Positions 22,689 through 31,376 of a DNA stretch of 64,000 nucleotides are shown here, piece by piece. The notes beneath the pieces were generated by a model. That model was not told the DNA's origin, made no database searches, and was given only the letters and a program-made list of their open reading frames with translations. Position 1 is the stretch's first letter, and every line of letters starts with the position of its first letter. A program made the position numbers and the translations under genes. The DNA is taken from contig CAMVEL010000001.1 in NCBI GenBank assembly GCA_947166565.1, positions 98,823 through 162,822 on the forward strand, in the 5' to 3' direction. Source of the DNA: an uncultured Erysipelotrichaceae bacterium. Lineage in GTDB: Bacteria > Bacillota_I > Bacilli_A > RFN20 > CAG-826.

Positions 22689-24176
22689 ATGAAAAAATAC
22701 GTACTCTCAATTGACCAGGGCACGACTTCGACTCGCGCCATTTTTATCGATAAGGAAGGAAATGCCATCTATTCGGCCCAAAGACCATTGGATCTCGTCT
22801 ACCCCAAACCAGGCTGGGTCGAGGTGGACGCCGATAGGATTTGGATTTCCGTCATCGATGTCGTCAACGAGCTTCTCGTCAAATCGGATGCGACCTTCGA
22901 TGATATCGCCGCGATCGGCATCACCAACCAACGCGAAACCGCGGTTGTTTGGGATAAATCGACCGGTAGAGCCGTAACTAATGCGATAGTTTGGCAATCA
23001 AAACAGACCCAAGAGCTTTGCGATGAACGCATGGATAAGATGGCATTCATCCATAAGAAGACGGGGTTGAGGATGAACCCTTATTTCTCCGCCTCCAAGA
23101 TTCGTTATATCCTCGACCATCTTGAAAACGGCCAAGAAAGAGCGGAACGCGGAGAATTGCTCTTCGGCACGGTCGATTCCTGGCTTATCTACAAAATGAC
23201 CAAGGGAAAGGTCCACGCGACCGATGTCTCCAATGCTTCGCGCACCCTTTTGTTCGATATCTTCAAAATGAAATACTGCCCTGAATTATGCGCGATTTGG
23301 AACATTCCGATGTGCATGCTTCCGGAAGTAAAAGATAACTCCGCCGATTATGGCGAAGCCACCTTCTTCAAAACCGACGTCCATATCATGGGGGTCGCAG
23401 GCGACCAACAAGCCGCTTTGTTCGGCCAATGCTGCTTCAAGAAGGGCGATAGCAAAAACACCTATGGAACGGGTTGCTTCATGTTGATGAACATCGGAGA
23501 AAAGCCGATTCTTTCCAAACGCGGCCTTCTTACAACCGTTGCCTGGAGGGAAAAAGGCGTTACGACCTATGCTCTCGAAGGCTCGGTTTTTATCGGAGGC
23601 GCAATCGTTCAATGGCTGCGCGATGAAACCCGTTGGTTCGAGGATTCATCGGATTCCGAGTATTATGCCTCCAAACGCAAAGACACGGCCGGCGTTTATT
23701 TCGTCCCCGCCTTTGTAGGTTTAGGAACCCCATGGTGGGACGATGAATGCCGCGGGGCCATATTCGGATTAACACGTGGGGCCGATAGGCATAACATCAC
23801 CCGCGCCGGTCTTTATTCCGTCGCTTACCAATCCAAAGACGTCATCGAGACCATGAAAGAGGAAGCGGGATTGGAGCTTTCCTCCCTCCGCGTCGATGGC
23901 GGGGCCAGCGCGAATAAGATGATGATGCAATTCCAATCGGATATCCTCCAAACCGAAGTGGCCTTGCCGAAATGTTTGGAAACTACGGCTTTGGGGGCTG
24001 GGTATTTCGCCGGCTTAGCAGTCGGTTTTTGGAAGGATAAGCAGGACATTTCCTCTTGTCATGAGATCTCCAAGACATATCATCCATCCATGAGCAAGGA
24101 AGAAGCCGATGAACTCTATGAAGGATGGCTCATGGCCGTAGCCGCCGCCAGAAGCTTCAAACCTAAGAAAAAATAG
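22689..24176 (+). CDS. glpK: Glycerol kinase
   Basis: A 495-residue FGGY-family kinase that phosphorylates glycerol to glycerol 3-phosphate. Signatures: LSIDQGTTSTRAIFID at the N-terminus, GITNQRETAVVWD, SASKIRYILDH near 125, GVAGDQQAALFGQ near 240, GTGCFMLMN, and FVPAFVGLGTPWWDDECRG near 345. A His in the activation loop typical of PTS-regulated Firmicute GlpK is not evident to me. The start at 22689 fits the family; TAATAT ends 8 bases upstream and there is no ribosome site, so translation may be leaderless. No glpF or glpO next to it. Terminator follows. Confidence 0.97.
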   Translation: MKKYVLSIDQGTTSTRAIFIDKEGNAIYSAQRPLDLVYPKPGWVEVDADRIWISVIDVVNELLVKSDATFDDIAAIGITNQRETAVVWDKSTGRAVTNAIVWQSKQTQELCDERMDKMAFIHKKTGLRMNPYFSASKIRYILDHLENGQERAERGELLFGTVDSWLIYKMTKGKVHATDVSNASRTLLFDIFKMKYCPELCAIWNIPMCMLPEVKDNSADYGEATFFKTDVHIMGVAGDQQAALFGQCCFKKGDSKNTYGTGCFMLMNIGEKPILSKRGLLTTVAWREKGVTTYALEGSVFIGGAIVQWLRDETRWFEDSSDSEYYASKRKDTAGVYFVPAFVGLGTPWWDDECRGAIFGLTRGADRHNITRAGLYSVAYQSKDVIETMKEEAGLELSSLRVDGGASANKMMMQFQSDILQTEVALPKCLETTALGAGYFAGLAVGFWKDKQDISSCHEISKTYHPSMSKEEADELYEGWLMAVAAARSFKPKKK

Positions 24177-24188
24177 GAAACGGTATCA
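24177..24188 (+). promoter_or_regulatory. cre-like motif GAAACGGTATCA
   Basis: AGGAAACGGTATCA around this position matches the catabolite-responsive consensus TGWAANCGNTNWCA except at two positions. GAAACGGTAT recurs upstream of asnA (56225-56234), between the tRNA genes (18269-18278) and, as GGAAAACGGTAT on the other strand, upstream of pckA (57939-57950). Confidence 0.35.
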
Positions 24189-24195
24189 ATTTTTG

Positions 24196-24238
24196 GATGG
24201 GCTTAAATCGTGATAGGATAAGCCCATCTTTCTTTTTA
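24196..24238 (+). terminator. Terminator after glpK
   Basis: GATGGGCTTA / TAAGCCCATC perfect 10-base stem (13-base loop) followed by TTTCTTTTT. Confidence 0.85.
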
Positions 24239-24294
24239 TCCGTTTCCTACATGAATTAACGACAAAAAATATTGCTAAAAGATGTTTTTTCCTC

Positions 24295-24324
24295 TTCACA
24301 AGACAACAACGGTTAAGCTATAGT
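24295..24324 (+). promoter_or_regulatory. Promoter of the SWIM/SNF2/AddBA operon
   Basis: TTCACA (24295-24300), 18 bases, TATAGT (24319-24324). The ATG at 24332 follows 7 bases after the -10, so transcription should begin at or next to the start codon. Confidence 0.55.
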
Positions 24325-24331
24325 TTAGTTG

Positions 24332-25801
24332 ATGTCTAATTATCTCGATAACCTCATGATCTTTGATCCGACGATCACCAAACGCGGGTATTCCTATTAT
24401 AAGGAAGGGCGCGTCGATCTTAAGGAAACTAGCCCTCAAAAAGTCAGGGCCATCGTTTATGGTTCCTCCCATTATGAGGTGAACCTCCAGTTTTCCGCGG
24501 ATAACGATCTGATCAACGCGACCTGCACCTGCCCCTTCCCTGGCTTTTGCAAACATATGGTCGCGACTTTATACGCGACAAGCGATCATTTCGCTTTGCA
24601 TAAGGAAGAAGGGAATGAAGCCGAATCGACCGACACGACAGCTTCCTTGAATAACGCTTTGGACGATATCAGCCGTTCCATTTACCGTTATAACTACAAA
24701 GGCTTATCGAAGGCTGTCGAAGGCTACATATCCGTCTTGCTTAAAGCCCCAGAATCCTCGAGGAAGAAATCCCTTAGCGATTTCCTTTTCCTCCTTTTCT
24801 CCAAACGCCATGGCAGCGTCGATTTGGATCGCCTTACCCCATATGTCAGGGAGGTCGTCAAGAAATCCGGTTTAGGAAAGGAGAACCTTTTCGAGATCAT
24901 CAAAAACGTTTTGCTTTCCCCTTTAACTAACGAATCCTTCCTAGCGACCATGCTTAGCGATCCGGAATTCAGCTTCCTTACCCAAGAAGTGGTCCTCAGC
25001 GCGATCAAAGAAGGATACAAGCTTCCTTTCTACCTAACTTCCTACGCGCCTGTCTCATCTTGGCCGAAGGTTTATCCCGAATTCCTCCAAAAGGCTTTGG
25101 AACTAATCCCCTATTTTGCAACTCCCGATGAGATGGTTCTTTCCATGAACCGCGCGAAGGCCCACAAGGAATACGAAATCCTCTTTAAACTGTTTGGCTT
25201 GACCATCGAGCATTTCCCGGGTGTTGACATCCCCATATCGATTAGGAACGCCCTCCTTGAAATCGATGAATACCGCGAGAGCATGGAGGCTATCCTTTTC
25301 TCCGCTCTTTGCAAGGACTTCACCCCGGAGAAATACTTATTATGGCGCTCCGTCGTCAAGGACTCCGCCTTCTCAAAAAGGTTAGACGAATTAATCTCCG
25401 CTCATCCAAAGGCCAAGATCGACTTTATCCTCCTTATCGAAGGAAGGGAAAAAGTCGGTAACCTCTATGATAGAATCGATGTTTTCTCGATTCCTTTCCC
25501 CGCCCTTAACGGAAAACTCGGAAGCGTGAAAGAGGAGAAAGTGATAGGTGACCTACTTGAATACGCGAAGAGAATCGAGAAGAAGTGCATGGGCAAATTT
25601 ACCCATAACGTGGATAACCTCTTATCCCTTCTTGATGTCTATCTCCATTTTGATCGTGAATCTTTGGCTAGACTTCTCCAAAACGAGGAATTCATTATGG
25701 CTTCCTTACGTATTGAACAATTAAGGGCCAAGGTTCTTTTATGCGCTTCTAAAGCGGATATGCTCCCTCTTCTAGGGGTCCATGAATATTGGAGGGATTG
25801 A
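24332..25801 (+). CDS. SWIM zinc-finger protein paired with SNF2 helicase
   Basis: A 489-residue protein. Residues 1-95 contain the SWIM domain: YYKEGRVDLKE, a beta-rich stretch, then CTCPFPGFCKHMVATLYA giving the CxC...CxH zinc site. The rest is alpha-helical without known motifs. SWIM proteins next to SNF2-family helicases are a recurring bacterial pair; the SWIM domain is thought to bind DNA or the partner. The next gene starts 2 bases after the stop, which supports a joint complex. ATG chosen over the TTG one codon earlier. No ribosome site; likely leaderless. Confidence 0.85.
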   Translation: MSNYLDNLMIFDPTITKRGYSYYKEGRVDLKETSPQKVRAIVYGSSHYEVNLQFSADNDLINATCTCPFPGFCKHMVATLYATSDHFALHKEEGNEAESTDTTASLNNALDDISRSIYRYNYKGLSKAVEGYISVLLKAPESSRKKSLSDFLFLLFSKRHGSVDLDRLTPYVREVVKKSGLGKENLFEIIKNVLLSPLTNESFLATMLSDPEFSFLTQEVVLSAIKEGYKLPFYLTSYAPVSSWPKVYPEFLQKALELIPYFATPDEMVLSMNRAKAHKEYEILFKLFGLTIEHFPGVDIPISIRNALLEIDEYRESMEAILFSALCKDFTPEKYLLWRSVVKDSAFSKRLDELISAHPKAKIDFILLIEGREKVGNLYDRIDVFSIPFPALNGKLGSVKEEKVIGDLLEYAKRIEKKCMGKFTHNVDNLLSLLDVYLHFDRESLARLLQNEEFIMASLRIEQLRAKVLLCASKADMLPLLGVHEYWRD

Positions 25802-25803
25802 AG

Positions 25804-28800
25804 ATGTTCTTTACTCGTTCTTCCGCAAAAACCGAAACATGGATCGCTTCTTTTTCGGCTAGACCAACTTGTTTGGCGGCGAAAGAGGAAATCCAAAACG
25901 GCAATTACCGTATCTATTACCATTATGATTCCACCTCCGGAAACCTCATCTATGAACTAGTCGACGTCGATTCCGAAAACTATGTGAATATCGAAGTCAA
26001 TCCCAAGGGTGACCTCCTTATCCCTTCCGAATACCAGGGCTACCGCGAACCGCCGGCCTTATATGGCGGGGCCGTCCTCTACCTTTATGAAAAGGAAATG
26101 AAACTCCTTGAAGAAGGAAAGCTTGACGAAGTCTATGTTTCCGATTTGGAGGAACTCCATTACCTGATGGGTCTATCGCCTAGACAACTCGATAGGCGCG
26201 CTTCCATTAGAAACGAATTCGCCTCCATCTTTGATGGACGCGAGGCGATTGGGACTTCAAGCGAAGCCAATTATCAAGTCAACCATAGCCTCTCCGTCGC
26301 CTTCTCCTTCGAACAAGGTTATAACTACTATGGCGAAGAATCATATTTGGTGAAACTCGTCCTTTTCGATGGCAAGGAAAGACTCGGCATGGTTAGAAGC
26401 AACGCCTCCTTCCTTAGTCATTATGAAAAGGGCATGGTCTATTCCATTAGGAACGGTTTGAAGGTCAACGTCTCCCGCGATTTGTTCTCCAGCACCTATT
26501 CAAGGGCCCTCGATTTCTTCCTAGGAAGACTCCATTATAAGGAAGAAGCGGCGTCTTTGATGAAAAGCGATGTCGTGTCCTTGCTCTTTATCCTTAGGGG
26601 AGAAAGCGTCAATTTCGATGGCAAGGATTACGTAATCGAATCCGATGTCGGAAGGGCCGGTTATCGATTCGCCCCCGATGAATCCCTTTTGTTCACCCCC
26701 TCCCCATCATCAAACGCGACCATTCTCTCCTCGAATATCCAACTCGCGGTTTTCGATAAGGAGAAATTCATCTGCTCTTTATATAACTTCCGCAACAAAA
26801 CGGTTTCGGACCTATTCTTCTTCTATAGGACTCACGCCCCAAGCGAAACGGACCTCGTCAAGGACCTCGTCCGTCATTACGTGAAGGTTGAAGACGCCCT
26901 TCAAGATGACGAGCAACCGATTGAGGATAACCTTAACATCAGTCTTTATGTCGACCTTTCCGATAGGGGCCTGTTGCTGTTTTCGACCATTTGTACCCTC
27001 AACGGCCACGAGGAAACGATGGAGAAACTCCGCGATAACCTCTATTTCCGCGATAAGCTAAACCGTTACGCTTCGGCCTTGTCTCATCTTGGTGGAATCG
27101 TTAACGGAACCGTCAAGGAAGAGGAATCGATCCTCGCCTTCCTTTCCGGCGATTTAACGAACCTCAAACGCCTCGCTTCGGTCTTCCTTTCCGATGCAAT
27201 CGCGAGGCTAAGGGTAAAAAGGGGTTCTCAAATCAATATCGCGATCGCCAAAAGCGAATCCAATTGGCTTTCTCTCCGTATCGACTCGCCAGATTATGAC
27301 GACGAGACCCTTGAGAAGATCCTTTCCGCCTATAAGAAGAAACGTAAATACCTCCGTCTTGGGGATGATATCATCGTCCTCGATGACCCTGCTATCGTCG
27401 AGGCCACGAACGTCCAAAAGGAAGCCTCCCTCAAAGATGCCCTCTATACCGATCATCTTCCGTTCTATACGGCCTTTAAGCTGGCCTCTTCTTCCCATTC
27501 CGATGTCGGTTTCTCCATCACCGACTTCGTCAAGGAAGCAATCGGGTCAATCCGCGATTATGAGAAGAAACGCATTAATCTACCGGATAATATCGTTTCC
27601 AACCTCCGTCCTTACCAAAAATCGGCCGTCCAATGGATGGTCACCCTTTCCCATTACGGTTTAGCGGGCATCCTCGCGGACGATATGGGTTTAGGAAAGA
27701 CCTTGGAATCCATTTCCTTTCTTTCCCTCTATCCTTCTTCCCGCCCAACTCTTGTCATCTGTCCAAAATCGGTTGTCTATAACTGGGCGGCCGAGGTCAC
27801 CAAATGGAATTCGGAATTCGAAGTCAAGATAATCGCCGGAACCAAGGAACAACGTTCCGCGATCCTTTCCGAGATCAAGAGGAAGGAAAAGACCATCTAC
27901 GTAGTTAGCTACGACACCTTGCGTAACGATATCGATGATTTCGCGAAGGTTAAATTCGGCACGGTCCTCGCCGACGAAGCCCAATTCATCAAAAACGCCC
28001 TTTCCAAGAAAGCCAAGGCCGTCAAGAGCCTCCGTTCCGATATCCGTTTCGCCTTAACCGGCACCCCAATTGAGAACTCTTTAAGCGACCTATGGTCGAT
28101 ATTCGATTTCCTAATGCCAGGCTATCTCCTCGATTTCGAGGACTTCAAAACCCAATATATCGATAATGACAACGAAGAACAAAGGAGCAACCTCCTCCAC
28201 CGCATCACCCCATTCATCCTCCGCCGTTCCAAGACGCAGGTCCTCAAAGACCTCCCGAGCAAATCGGTGGAAGTCGTTACCCTTGCAATGAACGAGGAAC
28301 AAGAGAAGTTCTATGACGCTTCGTTAATTGAGGCTAGGAACGCCCTTGAGGAAAACGGAGCCGGTTTCTCAATGTTCCCAGTATTCACGCGTTTACGCGA
28401 AATCGCGGTCGACCCGCCATCCTTCTTCGAAGGGTTCAGCGAAAGAAGTGCGAAATTCGATTACGTCCTTTCGATGGTGGAGGAGGCGATTTCCTCCGGC
28501 CACAAACTCCTTATCTTCTCCGCCTTTACCCGTGTTTTGGGCAACATGAGAGAGGCCCTAACTTCAATTGGGGTCGAATCTAGAACGATTTCGGGGGAAA
28601 CCGAAGCGGAAGAACGCCTCCGCTTGGCGGAAGCCTTTAACGAAAGCGATGAATTCCCCGTCATGCTCGTTTCCCTTAAAGCCGGCGGAACCGGCCTTAA
28701 CCTTATCGGCGCGGATATCGTCATCCACCTCGATCCCTGGTGGAATCCAGCCGCGGAAGAACAGGCTACGGATAGAAGCTATCGCATCGGCCAAACCCGC

Positions 28801-28962
28801 CCCGTCTCCGTCTATAAGCTTGTATGCCACGGCTCCATCGAAGAGAAGGTCCTCGCCTTGCAAGAGAACAAACGTGGGCTTTCCGATTCGCTTATCAAAG
28901 AAGGCGATTCCCTCATCAAGAAACTTTCCGAAGACGATATCCGTTATCTTCTTAGCAAATAG
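25804..28962 (+). CDS. SNF2-family DNA-dependent ATPase/helicase
   Basis: A 1052-residue protein. The N-terminal half is a large variable region found in bacterial SNF2 proteins. The motor begins near residue 600: LRPYQKSAVQWMV, LADDMGLGKTLESISFL (Walker A), VSYDTLRND, LADEAQFIKN (Walker B, DEAQ rather than DEAH), ALTGTPIENSLSDLWSIF. The second RecA lobe has LLIFSAFTRVL, LVSLKAGGTGLNL and WWNPAAEEQATDRSYRIGQ. It translocates on duplex DNA, remodelling bound proteins such as RNA polymerase (compare HepA/RapA). ATG at 25804 with GGAGG 8-9 bases upstream. Followed after 14 bases by addB. Confidence 0.93.
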   Translation: MFFTRSSAKTETWIASFSARPTCLAAKEEIQNGNYRIYYHYDSTSGNLIYELVDVDSENYVNIEVNPKGDLLIPSEYQGYREPPALYGGAVLYLYEKEMKLLEEGKLDEVYVSDLEELHYLMGLSPRQLDRRASIRNEFASIFDGREAIGTSSEANYQVNHSLSVAFSFEQGYNYYGEESYLVKLVLFDGKERLGMVRSNASFLSHYEKGMVYSIRNGLKVNVSRDLFSSTYSRALDFFLGRLHYKEEAASLMKSDVVSLLFILRGESVNFDGKDYVIESDVGRAGYRFAPDESLLFTPSPSSNATILSSNIQLAVFDKEKFICSLYNFRNKTVSDLFFFYRTHAPSETDLVKDLVRHYVKVEDALQDDEQPIEDNLNISLYVDLSDRGLLLFSTICTLNGHEETMEKLRDNLYFRDKLNRYASALSHLGGIVNGTVKEEESILAFLSGDLTNLKRLASVFLSDAIARLRVKRGSQINIAIAKSESNWLSLRIDSPDYDDETLEKILSAYKKKRKYLRLGDDIIVLDDPAIVEATNVQKEASLKDALYTDHLPFYTAFKLASSSHSDVGFSITDFVKEAIGSIRDYEKKRINLPDNIVSNLRPYQKSAVQWMVTLSHYGLAGILADDMGLGKTLESISFLSLYPSSRPTLVICPKSVVYNWAAEVTKWNSEFEVKIIAGTKEQRSAILSEIKRKEKTIYVVSYDTLRNDIDDFAKVKFGTVLADEAQFIKNALSKKAKAVKSLRSDIRFALTGTPIENSLSDLWSIFDFLMPGYLLDFEDFKTQYIDNDNEEQRSNLLHRITPFILRRSKTQVLKDLPSKSVEVVTLAMNEEQEKFYDASLIEARNALEENGAGFSMFPVFTRLREIAVDPPSFFEGFSERSAKFDYVLSMVEEAISSGHKLLIFSAFTRVLGNMREALTSIGVESRTISGETEAEERLRLAEAFNESDEFPVMLVSLKAGGTGLNLIGADIVIHLDPWWNPAAEEQATDRSYRIGQTRPVSVYKLVCHGSIEEKVLALQENKRGLSDSLIKEGDSLIKKLSEDDIRYLLSK

Positions 28963-28976
28963 AAGGAGGCTTTTGG

Positions 28977-31376
28977 ATGGATTATCGAAGGCTTTATGAA
29001 AAAAGTCTCATCATCGCCCCTAGGGATAGGCAGGACGAATTTCTTTCCTTACGCAAAACCCATCCGACCCTCGATTTCAAACTTATCGATAGGGACTCTT
29101 TCGTTGATAGGGCCGCTTACCAATATGACGAACGGGCGCTTATCTATTTATTGAAGAAGGGCAAAGGCTATCATGAAGCCAAGGAACTTCTAAAGGCTTT
29201 CACTCATTTTAATGAAAATAAAGCATACACATCCCCCATTATTTTGGGATATCTTCCTTTATTCAAAGAGCTTCTAGAGCAGGGGCTGCTTTATAAAGAT
29301 CCCCTACCAGACGCGGATTTTGCGAAACGCCATATCGTAATCTCTGGCTACCATGAATCATCTTCCATCTCCAAATCACTTTCGGAAGCGAAGAACCTCG
29401 ACACCTGTTTCGATTTAATCAAAAAGAATGATGCCTTCCCGGTCGTTAACGTGTTCTCTTCGGCTTTCCTCGAGCTTCACGCGGTTTTTAACCGCATCGC
29501 CTCTCTCTTAGATAATGGAGTTGATATCTCCTCCATTTATTTAGCTAACGTCAACGAAAACCACGCCCCGATGATCGAGGTTCTTTCTAACCTTTATGGA
29601 TTCGCGGTTGATCTTCCTTCATATACCTCGCTTTACGCAACATCCTTAGGAAGGGATTTCCTTAGGTTATTCGATGAATCTGATGGCAAACTTGATGAAG
29701 TGATAGATAGATTAAAGGAGAGTTATTCCTCATCGGCAGACTTTCAAGCTCTTTACCTCAAGGTCAAATATTTCTTTATCCCTGAATTAGATAAGGAAAA
29801 GCAGAAGGAGGTTTATGTTTCTATCTTAAAGGAACTCAAAACGAAGAAGCCCTCAAAGAGCCCTGCCGTCAGAATCCTTAACGGGAATTACGCGAAGGAA
29901 GATAGCCATGTCTTCTATTTGGATTTTTCATTGGAAAGCACCCCAAAAACATATAATGGGTCCCCTATTTTTGATGAAGGGGCCTTAAAAGAATTAGGCA
30001 TTCCGACTAGTCTAGAAAGAAACATAGAGGAGAAAAAGGATTTCATCGATTTCCTTCGTTCGCCTAGCATTGAGATGGTGACCTTCCATGAGAAACATAT
30101 CGCGAATACCTCTCACCTTTCTTCTTTGGTTGGAGACCTCAAATTAAAAGTCAAAGAAGCCAAATTAAGCGATGATAAAAAACCAATCGAATATTCCAAA
30201 GACGTATCCAAGGCCATCGGGCAATCTCTCATCGATAAAAAGAAGACCTATGGGTTAGACGATGTTTTCCTGCCCCTTTATGGCGAAGACCCATTGACCC
30301 CTTATGATAATTCCTTTGATATTCCTCAAGGAGGGGTCAATATCAATCTTGGAACTAATTACGCCTATTCCTATTCCTCTATTGAACAATATTTCAATTG
30401 CCCTTTTAGTTTCTATGTTTCTCATGTTCTCCGTATCAAAGACATCAAAAAAAGGAAGAACACCGATTTAGGGACTCTTGCTCACGCGGCCTTCGATTCT
30501 TTCTTCAAAAAAGTGAGGGAGAATGCCATTTCCGATGAAGATGATCTTCGGGATCTTTTCGATAGGGTTTATGAGGAAGAAAAACTTCGACTCTACGATG
30601 GGGCTAACCTTAAACCTTCCGAGGTCTATCTTCTCAACCTTTCCAAAAAGGATTTATTCAAAGTTGCTATCTACATCTTCCATTCGGAAGAAAGAATAGA
30701 TAGACCCCATTTCTATTATGAAAAACCTATTTACACGAAAATTGGAAACATCAACCTTACGGGCAAAATAGATAAGATAATTACCTTTGCGGAAGAAAAC
30801 GTTGTCGTTATTGACTATAAGACTTATGGCGTTGACTTTTCCAAAGACAAACTCGAGTTCGGCCTGGGCATGCAACTTCCTATTTACTCCCTTCTTAGAA
30901 AAGGTGATAAGGAACTTGAATCATTCAAAACCGTTGGTTTGTTCATCTCCCCAATTGCCTTAGACAAAGATAAAGATACCGATAGCGAGGATATTTCCTC
31001 TTATGGGCCTTCTTTAAGACTACGAGGCATCTTTCTCGATGATAAGGACGCCTTGAAAAACTTCGGAATTACTTTCGGAGGGACCTCCGATTATATCTAT
31101 GGTACAACGCTTACCAAAAAAGGAACGTATTGGTATCCAGGAAGAGAGACCACCGAAGAAGAATTTGAAACCTATGAGGAGAAGGCCAAAACCAAAATCA
31201 TGGAAGCGGATAAGGCCATCTATGATGTCGTTTTCCCGATTTATCCTGCTACAAGAAAGAAACTTAAAGTCAATGGATGCGAATATTGCAATTTCCGGGC
31301 CATTTGCTATTTGAGAGCCTATCAAAAACACATTTTAGTCCCGGGGGAAATGGAGGAAAAAGATGAGCTTGAATAG
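28977..31376 (+). CDS. addB: AddB/RexB-like nuclease subunit with Fe-S nuclease domain
   Basis: A 799-residue protein, shorter than typical AddB (about 1150). The C-terminal PD-(D/E)XK domain is complete: GTLAHAAFDSFF near 500, GKIDKI and VVVIDYKTYG near 610-625, MQLPIYSLL. A Cys in YFNCPFSFYV near 475 and CEYCNFRAIC near 780 supply the four-Cys iron-sulfur pattern of AddB. I see no Walker A motif in the N-terminal helicase-like region, as in RexB-type subunits. With AddA it resects double-strand breaks for recombination. AAGGAGG 6 bases before the ATG; overlaps addA by 14 bases. Confidence 0.85.
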   Translation: MDYRRLYEKSLIIAPRDRQDEFLSLRKTHPTLDFKLIDRDSFVDRAAYQYDERALIYLLKKGKGYHEAKELLKAFTHFNENKAYTSPIILGYLPLFKELLEQGLLYKDPLPDADFAKRHIVISGYHESSSISKSLSEAKNLDTCFDLIKKNDAFPVVNVFSSAFLELHAVFNRIASLLDNGVDISSIYLANVNENHAPMIEVLSNLYGFAVDLPSYTSLYATSLGRDFLRLFDESDGKLDEVIDRLKESYSSSADFQALYLKVKYFFIPELDKEKQKEVYVSILKELKTKKPSKSPAVRILNGNYAKEDSHVFYLDFSLESTPKTYNGSPIFDEGALKELGIPTSLERNIEEKKDFIDFLRSPSIEMVTFHEKHIANTSHLSSLVGDLKLKVKEAKLSDDKKPIEYSKDVSKAIGQSLIDKKKTYGLDDVFLPLYGEDPLTPYDNSFDIPQGGVNINLGTNYAYSYSSIEQYFNCPFSFYVSHVLRIKDIKKRKNTDLGTLAHAAFDSFFKKVRENAISDEDDLRDLFDRVYEEEKLRLYDGANLKPSEVYLLNLSKKDLFKVAIYIFHSEERIDRPHFYYEKPIYTKIGNINLTGKIDKIITFAEENVVVIDYKTYGVDFSKDKLEFGLGMQLPIYSLLRKGDKELESFKTVGLFISPIALDKDKDTDSEDISSYGPSLRLRGIFLDDKDALKNFGITFGGTSDYIYGTTLTKKGTYWYPGRETTEEEFETYEEKAKTKIMEADKAIYDVVFPIYPATRKKLKVNGCEYCNFRAICYLRAYQKHILVPGEMEEKDELE

